Assembly: GCA_023382455.1 (NCBI GenBank) | Contig: JAHDVX010000009.1 | Coordinates: 80,701 to 120,496 of the forward strand | DNA: 39,796 nt | Origin: Flavobacteriales bacterium | GTDB taxonomy: Bacteria; Bacteroidota; Bacteroidia; Flavobacteriales_F; PHOS-HE28 | Direction of reading: 5' to 3' | Part shown: in pieces, positions 16,200 through 25,209 of the stretch | Layout of the letters: each line of letters starts with the position of its first letter | How positions within the stretch are numbered: the first letter of the stretch is position 1 | Notes under the pieces: model-generated | What the model saw: only the letters and a program-made list of their open reading frames with translations | Told to the model about the DNA's origin: nothing | The model's database searches: none | Program-made: the position numbers and the translations under genes

Positions 16200-16655
16200 A
16201 TGGAGGCATGGCACGCCATGGCGGTGATGTCCGCGGGGATGTTGAAGTTCCTGTTCTCGCCGATCGTGTCGTACCAGTTCGGCCACAACTATCTCGAAAC
16301 AGTGCTGCTCACCGGCTTGGGCGGCGGCCTGGGCATGCTGATCTTCTTCAGGGGTGGGCAACAGGTGCTCGAGTGGTTCCGGAAACGCTCGCTGCGCAGG
16401 AGGGCCGAGGCCGTGGCCCAAGGGAAGCCCGCAAAGCGCGTTTTCACGCGCTCCAACCGCATGATCGTGCGCCTCAAAGGCATGTACGGGCTCTATGGCG
16501 TGGCCTTCATCCTCACGCCTATTCTTTCCGTTCCGCTGACGGCCTTGGTGGCGGCGAAGTATTTCCGCCACGATGAGAGGACACTTCCCGCCTTGCTTTC
16601 CGCGGTCGTGGTCTGGTCTTTCCTGCTTAGTGCCCTATGGAAATTCACGGATTGA
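16200..16655 (+). CDS. Small integral membrane protein, unknown
   Basis: This 151-residue protein is not recognised. Three hydrophobic segments are visible: around 30-50 (ETVLLTGLGGGLGMLIFF), 97-120 (YGLYGVAFILTPILSVPLTA) and 127-147 (LPALLSAVVVWSFLLSALW). A strongly basic loop (KRSLRRRAEAVAQGKPAKR) separates the first two and should face the cytoplasm. It lies 2 bp after upp and overlaps the HAD gene by 19 bp, so it is part of the same transcript. I chose the ATG at 16200; a GTG at 16194 overlaps the upp stop. No function is inferred. Confidence 0.78.
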   Translation: MEAWHAMAVMSAGMLKFLFSPIVSYQFGHNYLETVLLTGLGGGLGMLIFFRGGQQVLEWFRKRSLRRRAEAVAQGKPAKRVFTRSNRMIVRLKGMYGLYGVAFILTPILSVPLTALVAAKYFRHDERTLPALLSAVVVWSFLLSALWKFTD

Positions 16656-17389
16656 GCCCATACCGCCATCTCTTCTTCGACCTGGACCGCACCTTGTGGG
16701 ATTTCCAGGCCAACTCGCGCGCCGTGCTCGATGAGCTCTGCACCGAGCTCATCACCGGACGGCATGGTGTGCCCACCGGGGCGTTCATTCCCGTGTACGA
16801 GGAGGTCAATGCCGCCTTGTGGGAGCAGCTCGATGGCGGGGTCATCCCCAAGGAAACATTGAGGGCCACCCGGTTCCGCGAAACCTTGCGGCGGCTCGGG
16901 GTGGATGATGCCCCCTTGGCCCGCCAGTTGGAGGAGCAGTACCTGGAGCGCTGCCCGCGCCGGGCCATGCTGATGCCTGGGGCTTTCAACCTGTTGCGGG
17001 ACCTCCATCCGCATTACCGGTTGCACATCATCACCAACGGGTTCACCGAGGTGCAATGGTTGAAGTTGCAGGCCGCCGGTATCCGCGGCTTCTTCGCCGT
17101 GGTGCTCACCAGCGAGATGGCCGGTGCCTCCAAACCGTCGGAGCGGATCTTCAGGCACGCCCTCCGTTCCGCCGGGGCCAAGGCCGGTGATAGCCTGATG
17201 ATCGGCGACAGTGCCCGTGCCGACGTGGCCGGTAGCCGCAAGGCCGGCATGGACCAGGTCCATTTTGTGCCCGAAGGGGAAGGCGATCCCGATGCCACTT
17301 ACTGCATTCGCCACCTGGACGAATTGCGCGCGATCCTGCTCCCCGAAGGTCAAGGGGTGATTATCTCCGGGTCCGGGATGAAGCCGTAG
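16637..17389 (+). CDS. HAD-superfamily phosphatase, YjjG-like nucleotidase
   Basis: This 250-residue HAD hydrolase carries the four motifs: FFDLDRTLWDF (motif I, nucleophile Asp in DLD, about 13-23), ITNGF (motif II), KPSERIF (motif III lysine) and IGDSARADVAGSRKAGM (motif IV). The DLDRTLWDF form and total length match the YjjG group, which dephosphorylates noncanonical pyrimidine nucleoside monophosphates. That would fit its place two genes after upp, though substrate choice among HADs is hard to predict. It overlaps the membrane-protein gene by 19 bp. Its 3' end overlaps the lipoprotein gene on the opposite strand by 40 bp. Confidence 0.88.
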   Translation: MEIHGLSPYRHLFFDLDRTLWDFQANSRAVLDELCTELITGRHGVPTGAFIPVYEEVNAALWEQLDGGVIPKETLRATRFRETLRRLGVDDAPLARQLEEQYLERCPRRAMLMPGAFNLLRDLHPHYRLHIITNGFTEVQWLKLQAAGIRGFFAVVLTSEMAGASKPSERIFRHALRSAGAKAGDSLMIGDSARADVAGSRKAGMDQVHFVPEGEGDPDATYCIRHLDELRAILLPEGQGVIISGSGMKP

Positions 17390-17895
17390 GCGATCCGGGC
17401 CTTCTTGCCGGTGATCTTGCTTTCCTTCAGGAACCGCACGCTGTCGCCTTCCACGGCGCCTGCGTAGGTGATGGCGCCGCGCGTGGCCATGGTGGTGAAG
17501 AACAGGCTGTCGTTGCGCCAGGTCACGGGGGCGTTGTGCACGTTGTTCTCCCCGCTCTTGGCATTCTGCCCGAGGAAGGAGCGCAGGTCCACGGTGTCGC
17601 CGGGTTCCTGCCGGCCGGCGATCAGCACCACGTTGCCGCGCTCATGGAACCGCATGTAGTACTGAATGCCACCCGCCCTATGCCCGTATGTGCCGTTGAA
17701 TTTCAGCCCGGTGCCCGCCAAGCTGTGCAACTGCACCATGCCTTCCGCCGCGGCTGGTGCGGGGGGAGGAGCAGGCTGGGCCAAGGTGTCCGCCTGGCCC
17801 ACGGGCGCAGGGGTTCCGTCAGGGCTGTTCCCGGTGCATGCGGCCAAGGCGATGAGGCCTACGGAAATAAGGATGATGCTTGCACGGATCTTCAT
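17350..17895 (-). CDS. Small lipoprotein of unknown function
   Basis: This 181-residue protein starts with a lipoprotein signal peptide ending in the lipobox LAAC (Cys20). A Pro/Ala-rich linker (LAQPAPPPAPAAAEG) follows, then a globular beta-rich domain of about 120 residues with short strands such as GGIQYYMRFHERGNVVL and DSLFFTTMATRGAITY. This resembles small periplasmic beta-sandwich domains but no family is recognised. It is the last gene of the rsfS-ftsH-cdsA-psd operon, joined to psd by a 4-bp ATGA overlap. Its 3' end overlaps the convergent HAD gene by 40 bp. Confidence 0.82.
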   Translation of the reverse strand: MKIRASIILISVGLIALAACTGNSPDGTPAPVGQADTLAQPAPPPAPAAAEGMVQLHSLAGTGLKFNGTYGHRAGGIQYYMRFHERGNVVLIAGRQEPGDTVDLRSFLGQNAKSGENNVHNAPVTWRNDSLFFTTMATRGAITYAGAVEGDSVRFLKESKITGKKARIAYGFIPDPEIITP

Positions 17896-18545
17896 GGCAT
17901 GGAGGCAATGGAGGTGACGGCACCCTGCACCGTGTCGCCCACACGTACCGCCACCCGGGCGTTCAGCGGCAGGAACAGGTCCACACGGGAGCCGAACTTG
18001 ATGAAACCGAGCTCACTTCCCTGTACCACGGCATCGCCCGGGCGCGGGTAGGTGCAAATGCGGCGGGCCAACGCGCCGGCGATCTGGCGGATGAGCACCT
18101 GGCCGATGCGGGGGTGCTCCACCACCACGGTGCACCGCTCGTTCAGGGTACTGCTCTTCGGGTGCCAGGCCACCAGGTACTTGCCCTTGTGGTACTGATG
18201 GAACCGGGTGGTGCCCGTCACCGGATGGTAGTTCACGTGCACGTTCAGCGGGCTCATGAAGATGGACACCTGGATGCGCTTGTCCTTGAAGTATTCGGTC
18301 TCCGTGGTTTCCTCCACCACCACCACTTTGCCGTCGCAAGGTGATATCACGGCCGTCTCATCCTGGCGAAGGGGCCTGGAGGGTACGCGGAAGAACCAGA
18401 GCACGATGCCGAGCAGGGCGGCCATGCAGATCGTGATCGGCAGGGCGGCGATCATGGGCAGGCGCAGGCAGGCTGCACCGGACACGATACCGGCCAAGGC
18501 CAGGATAAGCAGGATGGTGGGGGTTCCTTCGCGGTGAAGACGCAT
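17892..18545 (-). CDS. psd: Phosphatidylserine decarboxylase (short proenzyme form)
   Basis: This 217-residue enzyme should convert phosphatidylserine to phosphatidylethanolamine at the inner membrane. Two N-terminal hydrophobic segments (about 10-28 and 32-52) anchor it. The core includes SPCDGKVVVVEE, SIFMSPLNVHVNYHPVTG and the self-cleavage site IKFGSRVDLF, where the Gly-Ser bond would be cut to give the pyruvoyl cofactor (Ser near residue 187). This is the short type common in Bacteroidetes, lacking the long E. coli N-terminal part. It lies 44 bp after cdsA, which makes CDP-diacylglycerol for the same pathway. A TATATTTG box lies 8 bp upstream of the ATG. Confidence 0.93.
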   Translation of the reverse strand: MRLHREGTPTILLILALAGIVSGAACLRLPMIAALPITICMAALLGIVLWFFRVPSRPLRQDETAVISPCDGKVVVVEETTETEYFKDKRIQVSIFMSPLNVHVNYHPVTGTTRFHQYHKGKYLVAWHPKSSTLNERCTVVVEHPRIGQVLIRQIAGALARRICTYPRPGDAVVQGSELGFIKFGSRVDLFLPLNARVAVRVGDTVQGAVTSIASMP

Positions 18546-18553
18546 GGGGCGGC

Positions 18554-18561
18554 CAAATATA
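18554..18561 (-). promoter_or_regulatory. TAnnTTTG box just upstream of psd
   Basis: On the minus strand TATATTTG matches the -7 element exactly and ends 8 bp before the psd ATG. No TTG is found at the -33 distance. It could be a weak internal promoter giving a nearly leaderless psd-lipoprotein mRNA, or chance. Confidence 0.35.
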
Positions 18562-18589
18562 GCGGCCGCGCCATGGCTGCCCGGGCTGC

Positions 18590-19393
18590 TCAGCGCATCA
18601 GGTTCACGGCGATCACCATGGCCGGCATGGCCAGGAGAAAGCCGTCGAACCGGTCCAGTATGCCTCCATGGCCTGGGAGCAAGGTGCCGGAATCCTTAAC
18701 ACCGGCATTGCGCTTGAAGGCCGATTCCAGCAAGTCGCCGAGCGTGGAGGTCACGGCCACCACCACCGCACAGCCGATCCACTGCCCGGGGGAGAGCACG
18801 GGCCAGGCACGGGCCAAGAGCCAGCCGGCAGCCATGGCAAGCCCGATGCCGCCGATCAGGCCCTCAACGGTTTTTTTCGGGCTGATCCGGGGCAGTAGCT
18901 TGGTGCGCCCCATGGCCCTTCCCACGAGATAAGCTCCGGTGTCGTTGGTCCACAGCATCACCATGAAACCAATGAAGAGCTCCGGGCCTTCGCGAAGAAG
19001 GGAGGGGGCCACGCCGAAGGGGATGGCCACCAGGAAGTACACGAGCAAAGCGGTACCTGTCCGACGGAGGGCGCCCTCGCCACCTTCAAGGAGGAGCTTC
19101 ACCACCGCAAGCATGATCACCGAGAAAAGCACCGCCACCGCGAACATCGGTGTGATGCGGGGCACCACCACCGGCAAGGCAAAGGCGAGGTAAACGGCGG
19201 CGCCGGTGATCTGCAGGAACCCATCGGGTCCGGCATGGCCCACGGGGTGTGCCAGGCGCAACAGCTCGGCCACCGCCAGCAGGCAAACCGGCAGGAACAG
19301 CAGGGTGGTGGTGACGGGACCCGCCCAGGCCGCACCCAAGGTGAGCAGAACGTAGATCGCGCCTGTGATCGCCCGATTGGCCAGTTCGCTCAT
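18590..19393 (-). CDS. cdsA: Phosphatidate cytidylyltransferase (CDP-diacylglycerol synthase)
   Basis: This 267-residue integral membrane enzyme makes CDP-diacylglycerol from CTP and phosphatidate. It has about seven or eight hydrophobic segments, and the C-terminal family signature is clear: GDLLESAFKRNAGVKDSG followed by LPGHGGILDRFDG, with the catalytic Lys and Asp pair. TNDTGAYLVGRAMGR near 165-179 is also typical. The frame extends upstream to 19537, but the extra 48 residues are low-complexity and lie within ftsH. The ATG at 19393 (MSELANRAITG) is 16 bp after the ftsH stop and gives the normal length. Confidence 0.95.
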   Translation of the reverse strand: MSELANRAITGAIYVLLTLGAAWAGPVTTTLLFLPVCLLAVAELLRLAHPVGHAGPDGFLQITGAAVYLAFALPVVVPRITPMFAVAVLFSVIMLAVVKLLLEGGEGALRRTGTALLVYFLVAIPFGVAPSLLREGPELFIGFMVMLWTNDTGAYLVGRAMGRTKLLPRISPKKTVEGLIGGIGLAMAAGWLLARAWPVLSPGQWIGCAVVVAVTSTLGDLLESAFKRNAGVKDSGTLLPGHGGILDRFDGFLLAMPAMVIAVNLMR

Positions 19394-19409
19394 GGGCGAT
19401 GCGGATGGG

Positions 19410-21416
<2,007 letters not shown>

Positions 21417-21426
21417 GGCAGGGGGG

Positions 21427-21804
21427 TCAGGCTACGTTCTCGAAATCGATCCGAAGAGCATCGGCCCAGAGTTGGTCCAGGCCGTAATGGGCGCGTACGT
21501 CGCGCAGGAAGATGTGCGCCACCACGTCCACGAAATCCAGGAGGATCCAGCCGGCATTCTCCTTGCCTTCCGTGTGCCAGGGCTTCTCGTGGCACCGGGT
21601 GAGGGTGAACCGCTCCACGCTGCGCGCGATGGCCTCCACTTGGGTGGAGGAGTCCCCATGGCAGATGATGAAATGGTCGCATACGGCGTTGGGGACCCCG
21701 CGCAGGTCCAGGTGTACGATGTCCTTCGCTTTTACTTCCTGCATGCCGAGCACCACGGCTTCCACCAAGGGGTTGGGCGAGGAGGGTCGGCGGGCTTGCT
21801 TCAT
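21427..21804 (-). CDS. rsfS: Ribosome silencing factor RsfS
   Basis: This 125-residue protein (DUF143/Iojap family) binds ribosomal protein L14 and blocks subunit joining in starvation. Family landmarks: VKAKDIVHLDLRGV near 24-37, CDHFIICHGDSSTQVEAIA near 42-60, KENAGWILLDFVDVVAHIF near 81-99, and the C-terminal YGLDQLW. The ATG at 21804 gives the expected length; the frame stays open upstream but is not conserved. It leads the ftsH-cdsA-psd operon and diverges from birA across 75 bp, where a TACCTTTG box is found on this strand. Confidence 0.95.
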   Translation of the reverse strand: MKQARRPSSPNPLVEAVVLGMQEVKAKDIVHLDLRGVPNAVCDHFIICHGDSSTQVEAIARSVERFTLTRCHEKPWHTEGKENAGWILLDFVDVVAHIFLRDVRAHYGLDQLWADALRIDFENVA

Positions 21805-21824
21805 GCGGTCTATACTTGCGCGTT

Positions 21825-21832
21825 CAAAGGTA
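21825..21832 (-). promoter_or_regulatory. Probable -7 box for the rsfS-ftsH-cdsA-psd operon
   Basis: TACCTTTG on the minus strand matches TAnnTTTG exactly and ends 20 bp before the rsfS ATG, a good distance. No TTG is present at -33, so this is a partial match. Confidence 0.5.
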
Positions 21833-21879
21833 CGCAACGGCCCGCGCGCTTGGCACGCGGTGCCTTCTTCCCCGCATCC

Positions 21880-22647
21880 ATGAAAACCGGGCCGGTCATC
21901 GGGCATGAAGTGATCAGGCTGGATGCGGTGGACAGCACGAACAATTATGCGGCCGATCGGCTGGCGCGCCAGGAATTGCGCCACGGAACTGCCATCGTGG
22001 CCATGGAGCAAACGGCGGGCCGGGGCCAGCGCGGCCGCCAATGGGACACGGCCAAAGGGCTGGACCTCGCGCTCAGCGTGGTGTTGTTGCCGGAGCAACT
22101 GGCGGCCATGGAGCAGTTCGGCTTGGCCAAGGCGGCCGCATTGGCGGTACATGACGTAGTGGCCGATTGCCTGGCCCAGGCAGGTGCCGACCCGTCGGAG
22201 GTACGCATCAAATGGCCGAACGATGTCCTGGTGGGGCGGAAGAAGATCGCGGGCATCCTGATCGTGAACGAACTCTCCGGCGGGCTGGTGGCCTCTTCCA
22301 TTGTCGGTATCGGCCTGAACGTGAACAGCCGGGGTTGGCCGCAGGAGCATGGGGCCACCAGCGTGGCGTTGGCCACGGGCCGGCCACAGGACCTGGATGG
22401 CGTGCTTGGCCGGCTATGCGGGCGGATGGAGCATTGGTGGTGCACGTTGTTGCAAGCACCCGCACGTGTTGCGGCGGCATACACGGCCTGCCTCTGGGCG
22501 CGGGACCGCTTCTGCAACTTCACCTTGGATGGTGAGCCCTTCAACGCAAGGCCGTTGGATGTGGACGGCACCGGCCGGTTGCTTGTGGAAACTGCGGACG
22601 GCGTGGTGGCCGCCTATCACCTGGACCGCCTGCGCTTCCAACGGTGA
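21880..22647 (+). CDS. birA: Biotin--[acetyl-CoA-carboxylase] ligase (monofunctional)
   Basis: This 255-residue enzyme activates biotin as biotinyl-AMP and attaches it to carrier proteins such as AccB. Motifs: LDAVDSTNNYA near 13-23, the biotinyl-AMP loop AGRGQRGRQW near 46-55, and KWPNDVLVGRKKIAGIL near 111-127. The N-terminal helix-turn-helix of E. coli BirA is missing, so it should be a ligase only, not a repressor. The ATG at 21880 begins just before the conserved core; the open frame further upstream runs antisense through rsfS. It is divergent from rsfS. Confidence 0.95.
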   Translation: MKTGPVIGHEVIRLDAVDSTNNYAADRLARQELRHGTAIVAMEQTAGRGQRGRQWDTAKGLDLALSVVLLPEQLAAMEQFGLAKAAALAVHDVVADCLAQAGADPSEVRIKWPNDVLVGRKKIAGILIVNELSGGLVASSIVGIGLNVNSRGWPQEHGATSVALATGRPQDLDGVLGRLCGRMEHWWCTLLQAPARVAAAYTACLWARDRFCNFTLDGEPFNARPLDVDGTGRLLVETADGVVAAYHLDRLRFQR

Positions 22648-22722
22648 ACGGGCCACCCGGGCCAGATGGCTGGCCTGGAAAGCGTTGAATCTGTCCGGAT
22701 TCCGGGGATCTGCGCCGGAATG

Positions 22723-22752
22723 TTGCACGGATCGGCCGAAGCACTATCTTTG
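22723..22752 (+). promoter_or_regulatory. Promoter of rpmH
   Basis: TTG at 22723-22725 and TATCTTTG at 22745-22752 are separated by 19 bp, an exact Bacteroidetes consensus promoter. The ATG of rpmH lies 30 bp beyond the box. Confidence 0.82.
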
Positions 22753-22782
22753 CGCTCCCTTTCAAGAAAAAAGCGAACGGCC

Positions 22783-22941
22783 ATGAAGCGCACTTACCAG
22801 CCCAGCAAGCGCAAACGCGTGAACAAGCACGGTTTCCGTGAGCGGATGAGCACCCCGGCAGGCCGTGCCGTATTGGCCAGCCGCCGCGCCCAAGGGCGCC
22901 ACAAGCTCACGGTGAGCGACGAGCGCATCGGCCGGAAGTAG
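22783..22941 (+). CDS. rpmH: 50S ribosomal protein L34
   Basis: This 52-residue, highly basic protein belongs to the large ribosomal subunit. It has the L34 hallmarks [19 protein letters not shown] and the [17 protein letters not shown] block. Bacteroidetes L34 is slightly longer than the E. coli form, as here. It has its own promoter at 22723-22752, an A-rich leader (AAGAAAAAAG), and a strong terminator at 22964-22996. The frequent neighbours dnaA and rnpA are not next to it here. Confidence 0.97.
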   Translation: MKRTYQPSKRKRVNKHGFRERMSTPAGRAVLASRRAQGRHKLTVSDERIGRK

Positions 22942-22963
22942 GCCCGGGTATCCGCATACAACC

Positions 22964-22996
22964 AGGCCGTTCCACCGCAGTGGGGCGGCCTTTTTT
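22964..22996 (+). terminator. Rho-independent terminator after rpmH
   Basis: AGGCCG (22964-22969) pairs with CGGCCT (22986-22991), with an inner CCAC/GTGG stem, followed at once by a run of six Ts. It lies 23 bp after the rpmH stop. Confidence 0.88.
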
Positions 22997-23003
22997 GTTG
23001 TCA

Positions 23004-23076
23004 GTTGTTGGTTGTCTGTTGCCGGTTGTCCGGCGGTATGGTCTGCCACACTCGCCCCCCCCCGACAACCAACAAC
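23004..23076. repeat. 13-bp inverted repeat in GTTG-rich intergenic DNA
   Basis: GTTGTTGGTTGTC at 23004-23016 is exactly inverted as GACAACCAACAAC at 23064-23076, leaving a 47-bp loop. The surrounding sequence is rich in TTG/GTT steps and includes a run of nine Cs (23055-23063) abutting the right arm. The right arm ends one base before the stop codon of the 23078 gene. It may act as a transcription terminator on the minus strand or be a copy of a dispersed repeat; neither can be shown here. Confidence 0.7.
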
Positions 23077-23077
23077 C

Positions 23078-25123
23078 CTACTTCCCTTCCAACCCCTTCA
23101 GCCGCTTCTCCACCAGGAATTGCTGCAGTGCATCCATCCGGGCGTTGAGCTCCTGGATGTACAGGGCCTGGTCCTCCACCGCCACCCACAGCTGATTGGT
23201 GATCTGGTCGAGGCTGAAGGAACCCTGGCTGTTCCACGCATGGCGGCCGTCCACATTGGGCATGCGCCGCTGGTTGGCCACGAATGCAGGGTAATCCTTC
23301 AGGGGGGTATACATGTAGTTGTCGGCCGCCTTGGAATCCTCCGGCCTGACCTGGCCGTCATAGTACAGGTCGAATACATAGTCGTTGAGCAGGGAGATGT
23401 TGGACCAGGCGCTATGCTGCGCCGTGATGGTGCCAGGGCCGCGGAAACTGTAGGTGGGGAAGGCGCCTGAAGCGGCCCAAGCCGCATCGCCCACCATCAC
23501 ACCCTCCTCGGCAAACATGTAGTTGCCCACGTCATACGCCGCCCCGCCACCGGTGTATTTGGCCAGGAAGGCCACGCGGGGCAGGGAATTGCGCAAGGCC
23601 GTGCCGCCGCTGCCACCCCAGTTCGCCGGGTCCCCATCACAAGCCAAGGTGCTGGTGGCCTCGGTAAGCGACCAACCACCCACATACCCCCAGCCCATTG
23701 CCAAAGCATTTGTGCCGGGCATGCCATTGGTGGGTGTGGTGGGCGGGTAATAAAAGGTTGCTGGTGGGGTGTTGTCCCAAAGGCAGGTGGAAAAACCCGT
23801 GCCTCCACAGGCATCGCAGTACATGCTGAGCATACTGGTGTAGGTGGTGTTGTAGCTCTGCACGGAGGCTTCCCTGGCCGGCCAGTCCTGGTTGTCCACC
23901 GATGCGTCGATCAGCAGGTTGTTCCCCGACCAATAGAAGTTGACGCCGACATCCGCCGGATGCACGTTCCAGCCGGTCTGCACCGTGTAGCCGGTGGCAT
24001 GGCTGGCGTTATAGGAAGGCGGCGGCCCGGCGATCTCCGGCGGATTGGGGTTGGAATATTCGACCAAAGCCACGTTGTCATAAACGGCCGCCGTGGTGAG
24101 CACCGTGTTCTTCATCCGGAAGCGGAGGAAGTGGAGGCGGTAGGTGCTGCCCGTCACGCCGGATGCGTTGAAGGCAATGGCCCGGATGGGATTGGACGGG
24201 CCTGGGCAGATGCCCGCGGCGGAGAGGTCTGCGGCCAGGAACAAGTATTGCCTGCGCGAATCTTCCCAAAGGCCATAATAGGGGGAATCCCGGCCGCCGA
24301 GCACACCAAAACCGGAGGTGGGCCCCGGGATCGGCCATGGCCTTGGGGTGGCCACCACGGCTGCCGGTGTGGTGGCCGTGTTGGTGGGGTCCTGGCACAA
24401 GGCGGTTACCTGCTGGGTCTGTTGGATCTTGCGTTCCTGGAAGTTGTTGTCGATCTGCTTCCATCCCCGAACTGTGGAGACCAGGCCGGGAACGGACATG
24501 CTATTCCAGATATAACCCTCAAAGCGCCCCCGGTCGCTTCCACCGGTGGCCGGCACGTAGCGGATGGCCCCCTCGTTGTTGCCATTGCTGCCGCCGTTGA
24601 GCTTCACGCCACCCTGCACGTGCACCAGGTCGGTGACGGGCGATGCCGCTGGTGGGGCCGGCCATGCCGGGTACTGGGAGTAAAGTTGCCAACTACCGGT
24701 CTCGGAAATACGGCCGCGATCATAGTTGGCCACGCGGAAGATCAGCGGGGCGTTGTTGGTGGTCCCGATGAACATGGTGTTCGTGGTGCCGGCATTGCCG
24801 CCGAGTTGCCAGATGCGCTCGTTCCAGACGATGTGCTTCCACCCCGCGATAGGGGTTACCGGATCGTAGTAGTAGAACCCCATGGGTTCAATGGTCACCG
24901 AATCGGTCTGGTAGATCAGCAGCCCGGCGGCAGGCGTGGGGATGGCATTGCGCTGGGCGCGTGTCATACGCGGGATGAGCAGGCCCTTTGTGGTGCTGCT
25001 GATGTCCAGCATGGCATTGACCGCCGGGGCCGCGGCACTGCTGTTGATGGCCACTTGGGCATGGAGCCGCCCCGTTATCAGGGCCAGGAGAAGTGCCAGC
25101 AGCACCAGTGCCCGGCGATGCAT
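23078..25123 (-). CDS. Tail-fibre-like surface protein, tandem paralog 3 of 3
   Basis: This is a secreted protein of about 681 residues. The start chosen is the ATG at 25123, which gives a clean signal peptide (MHRRALVLLALLLAL...HAQ). An ATG at 25207, 2 bp after the upstream gene, would add 28 residues. Then come the Bacteroidetes leader AMLDISSTTKGLLIPRM, a strand-rich region, and a central jelly-roll-like domain (RQYLFLAADLSAAGICPG ... WSGNNLLIDASVDN). It also holds a cysteine cluster, CDACGGTGFSTC. The C-terminal segment has NDYVFDLYYDGQVRPED, RRMPNVDGR and a short coiled coil (EDQALYIQELNARMDALQQF). No T9SS sorting domain or S74 autoprotease core is visible. It is the last gene of a three-gene operon; its function is unknown. 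Confidence 0.85.
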   Translation of the reverse strand: MHRRALVLLALLLALITGRLHAQVAINSSAAAPAVNAMLDISSTTKGLLIPRMTRAQRNAIPTPAAGLLIYQTDSVTIEPMGFYYYDPVTPIAGWKHIVWNERIWQLGGNAGTTNTMFIGTTNNAPLIFRVANYDRGRISETGSWQLYSQYPAWPAPPAASPVTDLVHVQGGVKLNGGSNGNNEGAIRYVPATGGSDRGRFEGYIWNSMSVPGLVSTVRGWKQIDNNFQERKIQQTQQVTALCQDPTNTATTPAAVVATPRPWPIPGPTSGFGVLGGRDSPYYGLWEDSRRQYLFLAADLSAAGICPGPSNPIRAIAFNASGVTGSTYRLHFLRFRMKNTVLTTAAVYDNVALVEYSNPNPPEIAGPPPSYNASHATGYTVQTGWNVHPADVGVNFYWSGNNLLIDASVDNQDWPAREASVQSYNTTYTSMLSMYCDACGGTGFSTCLWDNTPPATFYYPPTTPTNGMPGTNALAMGWGYVGGWSLTEATSTLACDGDPANWGGSGGTALRNSLPRVAFLAKYTGGGAAYDVGNYMFAEEGVMVGDAAWAASGAFPTYSFRGPGTITAQHSAWSNISLLNDYVFDLYYDGQVRPEDSKAADNYMYTPLKDYPAFVANQRRMPNVDGRHAWNSQGSFSLDQITNQLWVAVEDQALYIQELNARMDALQQFLVEKRLKGLEGK

Positions 25124-25209
25124 TCCCAGGTGGGGGACGGTCGCGGCCATGGCCCAAGCACGGTGCCTGCGCGCGGAAAGGAATTTCGGATGTGGAGCGG
25201 GGACCATGG

